Source of the DNA: an uncultured Chlorobiota bacterium
GTDB lineage: Bacteria > Bacteroidota > Ignavibacteria > UBA10030 > UBA6906
DNA: 64,000 nucleotides
NCBI GenBank assembly: GCA_900696645.1
Contig: CAADGV010000040.1
Coordinates: 62,001-126,000 of the forward strand
Reading direction: 5' to 3'
The notes under the pieces are model-generated. The model worked only from the letters and a program-made list of their open reading frames with translations, searched no databases and was not told where the DNA came from. Within the stretch, counting starts at the first letter, position 1, and each line of letters starts with the position of its first letter. The position numbers and the translations under genes were made by a program. This document shows positions 52,147 to 63,000 of this stretch, piece by piece.

Positions 52147-54918
52147 TTAGCGCTTCTTCTTGCGTTTTGCGGCTTTTTTCCGCGACGGAAGCGTTCTCGC
52201 TGTTACGACTTTCTTGTCTGCCAACGCAGCACGTGCAGCCGCCAACCGGGCAATCGGCACACGGAACGGCGAACAGCTCACATAGTTCAGCCCGATCATG
52301 TGACAGAATTCTACGCTTGACGGATCGCCACCGTGTTCACCGCAGATTCCGATTTTCAATGCCGGGCGAACGCCGCGACCTTTCTCCACAGCCATCTTCA
52401 TCAGTGATCCGACGCCTTTGCGGTCGATAACCTCGAACGGATCCTTCTCGTACACTTCCATTTCAACATACGGTATGAGGAAACGTCCGGCATCATCCCG
52501 GCTGACGCCCAGAGTAGTTTGTGTGAGATCATTCGTACCGAAGCTGAAGAATTCGGCAACGGTCGCAACCTCATCGGCTGTAATGGCGCCGCGGGGAATT
52601 TCGATCATAGTACCGACAAGGTAGTTCAGCTTCACACCCTTCTCCTTCATCACTTCTCCGGCTACCTGCCGCACAATTTTCTCTTGGTGAGCAAGCTCTT
52701 TCACGTTGCCAACCAGAGGGATCATAACTTCAGGTTCGACTTTGATTCCCCGAAGCTGGACATTCGCCGCCGCCTCGAAAATAGCGCGGGATTGCATTTC
52801 CGTAATTTCGGGAAAAATCAATCCCAGACGGCAACCACGGAAGCCGAGCATCGGGTTGAACTCGTGCAAACTTGCAACGCGCTGATGCACTTTTTCGTAA
52901 CTGATGCCCATCTGACTTGCGAGGGCCCGCTGTGCCGGTTCTTCGTGCGGAACGAATTCATGCAACGGCGGATCAATGGTACGAATCGTGACGGGACGGC
53001 CGTTCATCGCCTCAAAAATCCCCTCGAAATCTTCACGCTGCAGAGGGAGAAGTTTCGCAAGCGCAACCTTACGTTGCTCGACACTATCTGCGAGAATCAT
53101 CTCACGCATCGGGCCGATCTTTCCCTCACCGAAGAACATGTGCTCGGTGCGGCACAATCCGATTCCTTCAGCACCGAATGCAACAGCATTGCGTGATTGA
53201 TCGGGCTGGTCGGCATTGGTGCGCACTTTCAAACGGCGATACTTGTCGGCCCACGTCATGATCTTCTTGTACTCTTGATAGATAGGGGCATCCTTCGGAT
53301 CAAGAGTCTTGTCGATCAATACTTGTAGAACCTCGGAAGGCTTTGTGGCAACCTTGCCTTCCATGACTTCTCCGGTAGTACCGTCAAGCGAAATCCAATC
53401 ACCCTCTTTCACAACCTTCCCGTTCACTGACATTGTGTGTGTGCCGTAGTCAATGTTCAAGGCCGAGCATCCGGCGACACACACTTTGCCCATTTGGCGC
53501 GCAACGAGGGCGGCATGCGATGTCATACCGCCGCGAGCTGTGAGGATACCTTCCGCAGCGTCCATTCCCTTGATATCTTCAGGAGAGGTTTCAATGCGCG
53601 TCAGGATTACCGACTCACCGCGCTTCTTCCATTCTTCGGCATCGGGGGCATTGAATACGACGCGTCCGGTTGCTGCGCCGGGACCGGCGTTCAGCCCCCT
53701 TGCAAGCAGTCGCCCGTTGGTGATTGCGGCATTTTTCTCGTGCAGGTCGAACACGGGGCGGAGCAACTGATTCAGCTGATCAGGCTCAATCCGTTGCAAT
53801 GCCTCCCGATCCGAAATCAGCCGTTCATTCACCATGTCCACCGCAATCTTGATAGCCGCAAACGCCGTGCGTTTCCCGACCCGGCATTGAAGCATGTACA
53901 GCTTGCCTTGTTGAATGGTGAATTCAATATCCATCATGTCACGATAGTGCTTCTCCAGCCTCTTCCGGATGACATCGAGTTGTTTGTAGATTGTCGGATT
54001 TGCTTTTGCGAGTTCGGAAATCGGAAGCGGGGTTCGCGTGCCCGCAACGACATCCTCACCCTGCGCATTCATGAGGTACTCACCGTAGAATACATTTTCG
54101 CCCGTTGCCGCATCTCTCGTAAATGCCACACCCGTTCCCGAATCCTCTCCCATGTTGCCGAACACCATCGACTGAATATTGACGGCGGTTCCCCACGATT
54201 CAGGGATGTCGTACATTTTGCGGTAGGCAATAGCCCGTTCGTTGTTCCATGACCCGAACACAGCACCGATAGCTCCCCACAATTGCGACATCGGGTCTTG
54301 CGGGAAGTCATGCCCCGTTTTATCCTTGATTGCCGTCTTGAACAATCCGACAAGTTCTTTCATGTCGTCGGCATTAAGGTCGGTATCAAGGTGAACGCCT
54401 TTGGATTTCTTTTTCTCTTCAATGATGAGTTCGAACGGATCAATTTCATCCTTGTGAACAGGTTTCAACCCGAGGACAACGTCGCCGTACATCTGCACGA
54501 AACGTCGGTAGGAGTCGTAAACAAAGCGAGGGTTGTTTGTCTTCTTCACCAATCCTTCGGCAACGGCATCGTTCATACCCAGGTTGAGAATGGTATCCAT
54601 CATGCCGGGCATTGATGCACGGGCACCCGACCGGACAGAAAGCAGCAGCGGGTTCTTTACATTGCCGAGCTCCGCACCCATCATTTTCTCAACTTTCTTC
54701 AGAGACTTTGCAACTTCAGCTTTCAGTGTTTTGGGATATGTTTTTTTGTTCGCATAGTAATAGGTGCAGACTTCCGTCGATATCGTAAATCCTGCCGGTA
54801 CAGGCAGTCCGATATTTGTCATCTCGGCCAGATTGGCACCTTTGCCTCCCAGGAGGCCTTTCATTTCAGCTTTTCCTTCGGCTTTGCCACTGCCGAACAC
54901 GTAAACATATTTCTTCAT
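52147..54918 (-). CDS. ppdK: Pyruvate, phosphate dikinase
   Basis: A 923-residue enzyme that interconverts pyruvate + ATP + Pi and PEP + AMP + PPi. The N-terminal ATP domain has [20 protein letters not shown] and [20 protein letters not shown]. The swivelling domain carries the phosphohistidine motif [19 protein letters not shown]. The C-terminal PEP domain has [15 protein letters not shown] and [19 protein letters not shown]. The tail is very basic ([11 protein letters not shown]), an extension beyond usual bacterial forms. PPi made by glycolytic use or released in gluconeogenesis links it to the PPi pump hppA. Start ATG reads [15 protein letters not shown]. Confidence 0.97.
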   Translation of the reverse strand: MKKYVYVFGSGKAEGKAEMKGLLGGKGANLAEMTNIGLPVPAGFTISTEVCTYYYANKKTYPKTLKAEVAKSLKKVEKMMGAELGNVKNPLLLSVRSGARASMPGMMDTILNLGMNDAVAEGLVKKTNNPRFVYDSYRRFVQMYGDVVLGLKPVHKDEIDPFELIIEEKKKSKGVHLDTDLNADDMKELVGLFKTAIKDKTGHDFPQDPMSQLWGAIGAVFGSWNNERAIAYRKMYDIPESWGTAVNIQSMVFGNMGEDSGTGVAFTRDAATGENVFYGEYLMNAQGEDVVAGTRTPLPISELAKANPTIYKQLDVIRKRLEKHYRDMMDIEFTIQQGKLYMLQCRVGKRTAFAAIKIAVDMVNERLISDREALQRIEPDQLNQLLRPVFDLHEKNAAITNGRLLARGLNAGPGAATGRVVFNAPDAEEWKKRGESVILTRIETSPEDIKGMDAAEGILTARGGMTSHAALVARQMGKVCVAGCSALNIDYGTHTMSVNGKVVKEGDWISLDGTTGEVMEGKVATKPSEVLQVLIDKTLDPKDAPIYQEYKKIMTWADKYRRLKVRTNADQPDQSRNAVAFGAEGIGLCRTEHMFFGEGKIGPMREMILADSVEQRKVALAKLLPLQREDFEGIFEAMNGRPVTIRTIDPPLHEFVPHEEPAQRALASQMGISYEKVHQRVASLHEFNPMLGFRGCRLGLIFPEITEMQSRAIFEAAANVQLRGIKVEPEVMIPLVGNVKELAHQEKIVRQVAGEVMKEKGVKLNYLVGTMIEIPRGAITADEVATVAEFFSFGTNDLTQTTLGVSRDDAGRFLIPYVEMEVYEKDPFEVIDRKGVGSLMKMAVEKGRGVRPALKIGICGEHGGDPSSVEFCHMIGLNYVSCSPFRVPIARLAAARAALADKKVVTARTLPSRKKAAKRKKKR

Positions 54919-54972
54919 CGTCTATTTTCCTTTGGTGAATGTAAAGTGCATCGTTAATGATGGTACAGTTTT

Positions 54973-55671
54973 TCAGTCCTCTGCTTTTGACACAACCGCA
55001 AGAACGAAGTGTTCGAGCAGGTTCTTTGAGCACGGGTTTGCGTGATCTTCCATCCGCTCGGGATGCCACTGCACAAGTTGCAGGAAGGGCCTGGCTTCAC
55101 TCTCTTCCCATTCCAGTCCTTCCACTACGCCGTCAGAAGATCTTGCAGTAACGCGCAAACCCTTCGCCACCACATCAACCGCCTGATGGTGTGCGGTGTT
55201 GACTTCGCCTTTTGCCGCCTCGACAATCCAGTGCAACGTCGTGCCCCGCTCAATCTCGACTTTGTGACGGCGATCTTTGCCTTCCTTCGTTTTCCCGTGA
55301 TTCTTATGTCCTTCGCGTTCAAGATCGGAAATGAGGGAGCCGCCAAGTGCCACGTTGCACACTTGCATTCCCCGGCAAATACCGAGAATTGGGGTCCCTT
55401 TCTTTACCGCTTCCTTCACAAGTTTGATTTCAAAGGCATCACGCTTTTCGTTGATATCGTCGAGATCCTTTGCATGATCGTCGCGGCCGTAAAATTTCGG
55501 GTGCACATCACTTCCCCCGGTGAGAATCAACCCGTCGCACTTTTTGATCTCCTTCAGGTTATTCGCTTCATGTGACAGCTTGATGACTTCGACCTGCTTT
55601 GCAACTTTCCTTAACCAGTGAACATAGTTGTCGTACTTCTTGTTGAATGTGTCCGTAATTCCAATAATCAT
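54973..55671 (-). CDS. Class I glutamine amidotransferase of peptidase C26 family (PuuD-like)
   Basis: A 232-residue soluble hydrolase. The nucleophile is the Cys in LGICRGMQVCNVALGG; the His and Glu of the triad are in VQWHPERME. GLILTGGSDVHPKFYG and NTAHHQAVDVVAKGL are the other C26 landmarks. Relatives cleave gamma-glutamyl amides such as gamma-glutamyl-GABA in putrescine breakdown, but no other puu gene is near, so the substrate is open. Its ATG overlaps the lpxK stop by 4 bases, which implies coupling with lipid A genes. Confidence 0.85.
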   Translation of the reverse strand: MIIGITDTFNKKYDNYVHWLRKVAKQVEVIKLSHEANNLKEIKKCDGLILTGGSDVHPKFYGRDDHAKDLDDINEKRDAFEIKLVKEAVKKGTPILGICRGMQVCNVALGGSLISDLEREGHKNHGKTKEGKDRRHKVEIERGTTLHWIVEAAKGEVNTAHHQAVDVVAKGLRVTARSSDGVVEGLEWEESEARPFLQLVQWHPERMEDHANPCSKNLLEHFVLAVVSKAED

Positions 55672-56723
55672 GATATGATCTTTCCCCTGATGGAGTTGTT
55701 AATACTCGAGTGAAGTGTTTCTTGTCCCCCGACAATCTCCACCCGTATTGTTGCATAGAAAACCGGAACCTCGCCAATCAGTTTTTGAGCTGTATTCCTG
55801 TCTGAACGAATCCTGACTGCATCCTTTTCCGTGGTGATACACGCATCGACATTCATCGCTTTTGCGAACGAAGCAAGCGTGAGCATATCGGCTTCCGAGT
55901 AGCGATGGTGATCGGGAAACCGCATGTCGCTCAGAGGATTGAACCCCGTCTCCCGCAGTTGAATCGTGAATGCTTCATGATTCCCGATCCCGCTGAACGC
56001 AATCACACTCATCCGCTTCACAACGTCCGGCGATGCAAGGCCGTCGTCATGCACACGCCGAATTTCATGAAGAGTGTAATGAAAACGGACAAATGGCGCA
56101 GTTGTAAATGAACTGAGTTTCTTTTCAAGTCCAGCATGGTCAGGATTGTTTTCGTTGAACCTCGATAGCGCAACGATTTTTGCTCGCCGCAATCCCGAGA
56201 GCGGTTCTCGCAATCTTCCAGCCGGAACAACAGCATCATGCAAAACATTCGTCGTCGCATCTACGACGACGATATCCAAGTTTCGTTTCAAATAGCGATG
56301 CTGAAAACCATCATCCATCACCAACACATCCGCCCCGAATTGAACAGCTTTCCGTGCAGCATCGGCCCGCTTTTCGGATACAACCACAATTGAAGCGGGA
56401 AATTTGTGCGCAATCTGAACGGGCTCGTCGCCACCCTGTTCCGCTGTAGCGACTATCTTCTCTCCGTCTGATACAACAGCAACACCGGTCGAATTCCGCT
56501 TGTATCCCCGGCTGACAACGCCAACCCTTCTTCCGTCACGAAGCAAGTATTCAACGATGTATTCAACCAGCGGTGTTTTGCCTGTTCCACCGACAGTGAG
56601 GTTCCCGACTGAAATAACCGGGACACCCGCATCTTCCGATTTCAATACGCCCCAATCAAACAGCTTGTTGCGAACAATCACAACGAACGCATACAGCCAC
56701 GAAAGCGGAAGTAACAATTTCAT
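55668..56723 (-). CDS. lpxK: Tetraacyldisaccharide 4'-kinase
   Basis: A 351-residue inner-membrane-associated kinase that adds the 4'-phosphate to the lipid A precursor. The P-loop is VGNLTVGGTGKTPLVEY (near residue 40-55), and MDDGFQHRYLKRNLDIVVVD, ALSRFNENN and AFSGIGNHEAF are family motifs. An N-terminal hydrophobic stretch (LLLPLSWLYAFVVIV) anchors it. I use ATG 56723; a TTG two codons earlier is open. It follows the TPR lipoprotein gene by 14 bases. Confidence 0.95.
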   Translation of the reverse strand: MKLLLPLSWLYAFVVIVRNKLFDWGVLKSEDAGVPVISVGNLTVGGTGKTPLVEYIVEYLLRDGRRVGVVSRGYKRNSTGVAVVSDGEKIVATAEQGGDEPVQIAHKFPASIVVVSEKRADAARKAVQFGADVLVMDDGFQHRYLKRNLDIVVVDATTNVLHDAVVPAGRLREPLSGLRRAKIVALSRFNENNPDHAGLEKKLSSFTTAPFVRFHYTLHEIRRVHDDGLASPDVVKRMSVIAFSGIGNHEAFTIQLRETGFNPLSDMRFPDHHRYSEADMLTLASFAKAMNVDACITTEKDAVRIRSDRNTAQKLIGEVPVFYATIRVEIVGGQETLHSSINNSIRGKIIS

Positions 56724-56737
56724 AATCAAGGGGGAAC

Positions 56738-57592
56738 TTACTTCCCCAATTCCTTCAGCTTCTTCTCCACATCGGCAAGTTTGTCGGTTGCCTTGTATGT
56801 CGTGTGAAGAAGCTTAAGTGATGTCAGAATTCCAATCTTGTCGTCTTTGAGCCGCGAGAAATCGGCGCTGTTGCCGCTGTCGGGATTCTTTCTCAAATCC
56901 GCCGTTTTGGCATCAATCGCCTTCAGTCCGGCATAGAATGTTCGTTCCGCCGTCTGGTCGCGGTCCACTTTCATGTATGCTCTCCCCATTTGGCGGTAGA
57001 ATGATCCGATGAACGGAGACGACTTGAATTTCTCAACTGCATCTTTGCACACTTTGATGACGTTGTTGAAATCTTCAGCACTGAAGTATGCATAGCTCAG
57101 ATTGTAGAATTGCCGGTCGTACGGAAATTTGTCGGCATTCTTGCGTGCATACTTCAGAAGAGTCTTGTTGTCGCTGACGGCATTAGAGACTTCACAAATC
57201 CGTTCGTATGTGTCAGAATCCGTCACACCCAGCGCTTCAAGCGTAACGTAGTAGTCGCGTGATTGCCGCAGCAACTCTCTTTTCTTGCTTCCGGCATCCG
57301 GTGCCATCCCAAGATCATAGTGGAGCGAGGCCAAATCGGCCAGCACATCGGTGTCGTTGGCATCCAACGTGAGAGCCTGCTGAAGAACAATTCTGGCGCT
57401 GTCAAATTGTTGAAGGAGATACAGTTGATGGCCGTGTTTGTATAACATCTCCTTCGTCGCAACGGGAGGCACAACAGATTCCATTTTCTCCGACTCGGAT
57501 GAGGAACCGCAGCCGAACAGCAACAACGTCGAACCCAGCAACACAGGGAACGCGAGGTGTGCTGGATTGATTCGATTCTTGGGTCGATTCAT
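56738..57592 (-). CDS. TPR lipoprotein within the lipid A operon
   Basis: A 284-residue exported lipoprotein: the signal segment LAFPVLLGSTLLLFGC ends with a lipobox cysteine, followed by GSSSESEKMES. The body is helical with several TPR-like units (HGHQLYLLQQFDSARIVLQQ, DVLADLASLHYDLGMA, FYNLSYAYFSAEDFNNVIKV). No enzyme motif is seen. It overlaps the lpxB stop... its ATG shares 4 bases with the next gene in the series (ATGA at 57589), so it is coupled to lpxB and lpxK. A role as a periplasmic scaffold for envelope assembly is a guess. Confidence 0.8.
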   Translation of the reverse strand: MNRPKNRINPAHLAFPVLLGSTLLLFGCGSSSESEKMESVVPPVATKEMLYKHGHQLYLLQQFDSARIVLQQALTLDANDTDVLADLASLHYDLGMAPDAGSKKRELLRQSRDYYVTLEALGVTDSDTYERICEVSNAVSDNKTLLKYARKNADKFPYDRQFYNLSYAYFSAEDFNNVIKVCKDAVEKFKSSPFIGSFYRQMGRAYMKVDRDQTAERTFYAGLKAIDAKTADLRKNPDSGNSADFSRLKDDKIGILTSLKLLHTTYKATDKLADVEKKLKELGK

Positions 57593-58722
57593 CCTGCTCT
57601 CCCAAGCTCAATAATTCCTTCGGCAACCTTTGCCGACGCGCCGCTTGTGCCGAGTCGGGCTTTGAGTACCGAGAGCCTTGACCGGAGATTGCCGGCATAC
57701 GCGGCATCCGCAAGTTGCTTCTTCATTTCGTGTGTTATGTTCTGCACATTCATGTCTTTCTGCACAAACTCCGGAACGATCTTCTCGCCCGCGACTATAT
57801 TTACGAGGCCGATATACGGAACGCCAACCAACATCCGCCCGATGCTGTACGTTACCGGCGACGTTTTGTACACCACTGCCATCGGTGTTCCGAACCAGCC
57901 GGTTTCCAGCGTTGCCGTTCCCGAGGTGACTATCGCTGCGTCAGCGTGTGCCATGACATCGTATGTTGCGTGTTCAACAAGCGTCACCCCAGCCGGTTCA
58001 GATACGAATCCTCTCAAGAATTCACTTCCCAAATTCGGCGCCACACCCACGGCAACCTGAATGCCAAGTTCCTGTTTCAAACGTGCCGCTGTCTCGAGCA
58101 TTGTCGGGAAGATATTTTCGATTTCTTGCTTACGGCTACCGGGCAAAAGCGCGAGCAGTTTCTTCTCCCGATCAAATCCGTTTACGGAAAAGAATTCGTC
58201 CCGCGATATCTGCGATCCTATGCTCTCTGCAAGAGGATGCCCGACAAACTCTACATCTATTCCTTCGTTCTTGTAGATTTCAACTTCAAACGGAAACACA
58301 ACCTTCATCCGGTCAACGAGCGAGCGCATCTTCTTCACACGTCCCTTATGCCACGCCCACACCTGCGGACTGATGTAATACAGAACCTTGATGTTCCGTT
58401 GTTTTGCTTTCTTCGCAAACCGAAGGTTGAAGCCCGGATAATCAATCAACACTACAACATCCGGCCTGCGGGCATCGAGAAGCGCTTCAAGCTTTCGTCC
58501 CAATTCGTTGATTGTCGAGAGATTCTTGAGAACCTCCATAAATCCCATGAATGACAGGCCGGAGATGTGATGAACAAGTTCCATCCCTTCAGCCTTCATT
58601 CGATCTCCTCCGACTCCGAACACATCAACGGCAGGGAGACGACTTTTCAATTCTCGCACAACGCCCGAGCCGTGCAGGTCGCCTGATGCCTCACCCGCAA
58701 TCATCATCACGCGCCCAAGCAT
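57589..58722 (-). CDS. lpxB: Lipid A disaccharide synthase
   Basis: A 377-residue GT19 enzyme that joins UDP-2,3-diacylglucosamine to lipid X. MIAGEASGDLHGSG is the N-terminal family motif; GLSFMGFMEVLK, YYISPQVWAWHKGRVKKM, FVGHPLAESI and ALLPGSRKQEIENIFPTML follow, and TSGTATLETGWFGTPMAVVY lies in the donor site. I start at ATG 58722, nine bases after GGAG; the frame is open to a TTG at 58731. It is downstream of the ICMT-like gene and overlaps the TPR lipoprotein gene by 4 bases. Confidence 0.96.
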   Translation of the reverse strand: MLGRVMMIAGEASGDLHGSGVVRELKSRLPAVDVFGVGGDRMKAEGMELVHHISGLSFMGFMEVLKNLSTINELGRKLEALLDARRPDVVVLIDYPGFNLRFAKKAKQRNIKVLYYISPQVWAWHKGRVKKMRSLVDRMKVVFPFEVEIYKNEGIDVEFVGHPLAESIGSQISRDEFFSVNGFDREKKLLALLPGSRKQEIENIFPTMLETAARLKQELGIQVAVGVAPNLGSEFLRGFVSEPAGVTLVEHATYDVMAHADAAIVTSGTATLETGWFGTPMAVVYKTSPVTYSIGRMLVGVPYIGLVNIVAGEKIVPEFVQKDMNVQNITHEMKKQLADAAYAGNLRSRLSVLKARLGTSGASAKVAEGIIELGRAG

Positions 58723-58727
58723 AACGC

Positions 58728-59324
58728 TCAACTCCGGACTGCAAAGATGACGACGAGGATAAGTGTGACAATCCCAATCGCTTGCAACGTTCTTCGTTCC
58801 GATGCAAATCCCTCGCTGGCCGTTACGCGTTTCGGCGGAGGATTCGGCGCAACGTATGCGGTCAATCGCGGAAGGAATCTGCGCACGTGACTCTTGTAGT
58901 GAGCATAATCATCCCCGAATTGTTCCGCCAGATATTCTTCCTCCTTCGACACAATAAGTGTGTATTGAATGTAGAACCACACACACGCCGCAATGAGGAG
59001 CCACGGGAACAACGCCATCGACATCACGCCGACTCCGGCGTACAGCAACATGTTGCCCACGTACAACGGATTGCGAACGCGGGCAAACGGCCCGTTCGTA
59101 ATAAGATATGTTCCGCCGACGGTGCCTGTTGTGCGGGTTTCACTTCCGGCAATTGCAACACCCCAAAAACGGATCGCCTCGCCAACAACAACTACCGCAA
59201 ATCCGGCAATCAGACTGACAAGCGTCGGTTGTGCAAAAACAACCATCACAATCAAGAACGGAATCGGCGTGTAGCTCCGATACTTGAAGACAAGCTTTCT
59301 GAAATCGTCGTCTTGTGATGACAT
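58728..59324 (-). CDS. ICMT/PEMT-like membrane methyltransferase-family protein
   Basis: A 198-residue membrane protein with about five hydrophobic segments. The C-terminal family core is clear: NGPFARVRNPLYVGNMLLY, then SKEEEYLAEQFGDDYAHYKS and VRRFLPR, the SAM-binding region of isoprenylcysteine carboxyl methyltransferases and related bacterial enzymes. Bacteria with such proteins usually lack prenylated CaaX targets, so a lipid or isoprenoid substrate is more likely. I use ATG 59324 (MSSQDDDFRKL) with GGAAAG close upstream. It sits between the HAD phosphatase and lpxB genes. Confidence 0.82.
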   Translation of the reverse strand: MSSQDDDFRKLVFKYRSYTPIPFLIVMVVFAQPTLVSLIAGFAVVVVGEAIRFWGVAIAGSETRTTGTVGGTYLITNGPFARVRNPLYVGNMLLYAGVGVMSMALFPWLLIAACVWFYIQYTLIVSKEEEYLAEQFGDDYAHYKSHVRRFLPRLTAYVAPNPPPKRVTASEGFASERRTLQAIGIVTLILVVIFAVRS

Positions 59325-59336
59325 ATCTTTCCGCAA

Positions 59337-60056
59337 TTACTCGCAACTGAATGCTTCTCTGCGTTTCATTTCCGCTTCGCGCCGCTTCTTCGGCCTTTTT
59401 CGCGAGAGAATATCTTCCATTCTTTCCACTACGTCATCAAATGAGCTGTAGAGAAAGTAGGAAATGTTCTTCTCCTGACAAAACTTCTGCAACTCGTCCT
59501 TTGCAAATACGACATCGGCATACTGTGCAGGGCATCTGTCCGAATATCCCTCGCCGATATATACGATGATGTCCTCTTCCCCGGCATGCGTCAGCATGAT
59601 GTTCCGCTTGCAGCAAGCGCATCGCGTACACTCGGCGTGATCAAACGGGAAACTGATATCAAGCCGTGCAATGCCGTTCTCCCGGACAGCCTCCAGCTTG
59701 TTTGCAAAGAATGAAACTCCGTCAATGCCGTTGTGCGACAGAATTTTCCGGATATAATAATCGAGTCCGTCACTCACAACGTGAAACGCGATTGCGCGTG
59801 CGCGGCAGAATTCCACAAAACTCTTGAAGCTATCATCAATCGGCTGGCTGAAAAGAAAATCTTCCGCTCTTCCTTCATCCAGCACCCCTATCGCGGCAAC
59901 CTCCTGTCGAAAAAGTTCTTTCGCTGAGATTTTCTCTGCCTTGTATTCCGCGACATACCCGCTGCATCTCTCCCCGCCAAACTCTCTGAAGAATGCATTC
60001 CCGACATCCTGCCGGGTGATCGTCCCGTCAAAATCAACAAAGATCTTCAGCGCCAT
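59337..60056 (-). CDS. MtnX-like HAD-IB phosphatase
   Basis: A 239-residue HAD hydrolase. Motif I is VDFDGTIT (residues 7-14), motif II is in HVVSDGLDYYIRKIL, and motif III/IV in VYIGEGYSDRCPAQYADVVF. A CxxCxxC-like group (CTRCACCKR) lies in the cap. MtnX dephosphorylates 2-hydroxy-3-keto-5-methylthiopentenyl-1-phosphate in methionine salvage, but no other mtn gene is near, so the substrate is not set. It starts 8 bases after smc and precedes the ICMT-like gene. Confidence 0.85.
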   Translation of the reverse strand: MALKIFVDFDGTITRQDVGNAFFREFGGERCSGYVAEYKAEKISAKELFRQEVAAIGVLDEGRAEDFLFSQPIDDSFKSFVEFCRARAIAFHVVSDGLDYYIRKILSHNGIDGVSFFANKLEAVRENGIARLDISFPFDHAECTRCACCKRNIMLTHAGEEDIIVYIGEGYSDRCPAQYADVVFAKDELQKFCQEKNISYFLYSSFDDVVERMEDILSRKRPKKRREAEMKRREAFSCE

Positions 60057-60064
60057 GGTGCCCG

Positions 60065-63000
60065 CTATCCCGACACCACAGCGGCAGATTGAACTTGCGA
60101 GCCTTGATTGAAACGAACTGTGACGAGCTTTGACACTCCCTCCTCTTCCATCGTAACGCCATACAGCGCGTTGGCCGCTTCCATCGTTCGTTTGTTGTGC
60201 GTAACGACAATGAACTGTGTATTGTCGGCAAATTTCCGGATGATGCGGGTAAACCTGTCGATGTTCGCATCATCCAGCGGTGCATCAACTTCATCAAGTA
60301 TGCAGAACGGGCTGGGTTTCACGAGGTAAATGGCAAACAGTAAAGCGGTCGCCGTCAACGTTTTCTCTCCTCCGGAAAGGAGATGAATTGATGTCGGGCG
60401 TTTGCCTCGCGGCTTCGCAATAATATCAATGCCTGCTTCGAGGGGATCAACATTCTCTTCAAGCTTCAGATCACATTCATCGCCGGAATCGAACAGGCTC
60501 TTGAACGTTTCGATGAAATTCTGACGAATCTTTTCGAACGTCTCCAGAAACTTTGCTTGTGCCGTTGCATTGATTTCTTCAATAGTTGCCAACAATGTCT
60601 TTTCGGCCTCGATCAAGTCGTCACGCTGTGTTGAAAGAAATTCAAATCGCTGCTTCTCTTCCGTGTACTCTTCAAATGCTGCAAAGTTGATGTTGCCCAG
60701 CGATTTGATTTTGTCGCGGAAGCGCTGAATTTCATCACGCAGGGCGGCGAAATCCACGAACTCGTCTTCAGGATATTCCTTCAACTCAAGTTGAAGTTCG
60801 AATTCCGTGAATGCCCGCTCTTTCAAATGTTCGATCTTCGCCTTGAGGTCGGCAATCTTGAGTTCAAGATCGTGCACGGCCTGTATCGTATCGTCATGCG
60901 AGCGGCGTTCATCGCGTATCTTCAGTTGAATGCGATGCATTTCCTCGCGGAGGTGGAGATTCTCGCGTTCAACATCCGATTTTCGCGATTCCAGACCGGA
61001 GAGTTCAGCCATCAATCCCTCGAGCACGACCGCATCTTCCTGAACTGAAGAATTAATGTGTGAGATTTCATGCTGTGCAGCGGCGATATCCGTCTCCCTC
61101 TTCTCCAGCGTGAGGGCAATTGCGGCAATGCTTTCCCTGCTTCTTGTCAACTCATTTTCGGTATTCTGCAGCGTCCCCTCCAACTGCACAGCTTTGATTT
61201 CAAGTTCGTTTACCTCTTTGGATCGCCGCTCGAAATCCGTTTCGAGGGCTTCCCGTTCACTGGTTGCGGCGCCGACATTCTGTTCGACAGCCGTTTTCTC
61301 TTCCCGCAACTTGTCGAGTTCGGGAGCCTCACTCGCAATCACCGCAAGAAGCTCATCGGCTTCGTGCTTCAGCGCTTCGATTTCTTCCTTGTTCTTCTCC
61401 ATCACATCCCGAGCACGCTTGCGCTCGAATTCAAGCTGGGCAATGCGCATCTCCACGGCATTCATTTCTTTCTCGATGTCTTTTACTGTTCCCGAGAAGG
61501 ATTTCAGATCGATTGCGTCATGCTGGGCCGCGACACGTTCAGACATCTGTTTGATGGCGGCAAGTTTTGCATTCGTCATCTGTAATTCCTGCTGCAGCAA
61601 TTCGATCTGGTTCTGCTTGCCGATCACGCCACCCTCGTCGAGCCGCTTGCCGCCGCCCCGGGTCAATCCGATGCCGGATGTTGATTCGCCCTCAAGAGTG
61701 ACGCATCGGATGCCGCTGTATTTTGTGCTGATTGTCTTCGCAGTCGCGGCGTCCTCGACGATCAGGATCCGGTCGAGCAGGAGACGAAATAATGAATCGT
61801 ACACAGGATCAAATCGGGCATGGTCAATGGCCCAACCGCACACACCCGGCTCGTCGGGCAATGAATGGCGACTTGTCAGGAGCGGAAGCCGATCAAGCGC
61901 AACAAACGTTGCTTTCCCTTTCTGTTCTTCCTTCAGCAACGAAACACCCAGCTCAACTTCTTCCACCGAATCAACCACAATCAACCCTGCATGCTCGCCG
62001 AGTGCAGCCTCGATTGCAACTGCAAACCTATCCTCTGCATGTACGGAATCAGCAACAGTCAACTGGCGGGCAGGCCGCTTCCATTTTTCCGTGGTAGAGA
62101 GAAAACGAACTCCCTCGGAAAATCCCTCCTTACTTTCGATCAATCCTTTCAGGAAATCAATGCGGGCCGCGATCCGGTTCGACTCGGCAACAACATCCAT
62201 TTCCTCGCGCTGAAGCGCATCGAGCTTCTCTTCGAATTCCCTTTTGGTTCTTTCTGCTTCATAGTATTTGACTTCCGCTTCACTGAATTGCCTGCGAAGC
62301 TGCTTGTCTTGCGTCGTGTGTTCTTCCACTTCGGCTGCGAGCCGGACGAGTTCGTCTTCGTACTCCCGGTTTTCCTCCTCCGCCCGCGCCATCCGGCCAT
62401 TGAGGTTTTCCACGCGACCCTTCTGCTTATCCTGAGCGCGTTGTCGCTCGGATATTGATTGAACCAACTCAAGCGTCCGTTCGTTCAGGGATGCCAAGTC
62501 GGCTTCCTTTTCGTCGAGTCTCCGGCCGGCTTCGGATGCTTGCTGACGGTGAAGCGTGAGATCCTCTTTCAATTGTTGTTGCTGCGCCGTCAGCTCAACA
62601 ATGGATTGCTCGAGCGACACCACAAGCGATTCAAGGCGGGCCTTCTCGCCGCGCTGTTCTTCCCGTTCACGTTCGTACCGGAGTATGTTGTCGTGAAGCG
62701 CTTTCGAGCGTTCAGCGGCAACAAGGTTCTTCTGCTCGATGCGATTGACCTTCTCCATGTGTTGGCTGACATCGCGCTGTGCTTCAATCAGACGCTTCTC
62801 GGCTTCGTTCATCGACTGGCGGAGTTCTTCGAGCCTTGTTTCTTCACGGGAGAGATCAACGTCAATCTGTGCCCTGCTGGAAGTCATTTCAGCAAATCGA
62901 ACCTGCAGCGGTTCGACGCGTCCGAGAAGCTGGGCATACTCGCGTTCCATCAAATCAATCTCAAATGCACGAAGCCTCGTTCTAAGCTCGTTGTATTGCT

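Noticed and set aside
53437-54252. Plus-strand frame of 271 codons
   Set aside because: Antisense to ppdK; composition and lack of motifs mark it as a shadow.
57715-58554. Plus-strand frame of 279 codons
   Set aside because: Antisense to lpxB, whose reading frame and motifs are certain.
61056-62213. Long open frame (385 codons) on the plus strand inside smc
   Set aside because: It is antisense to the smc hinge and coiled coil, has a Ser/Arg-rich composition typical of a shadow frame, and shows no domain.
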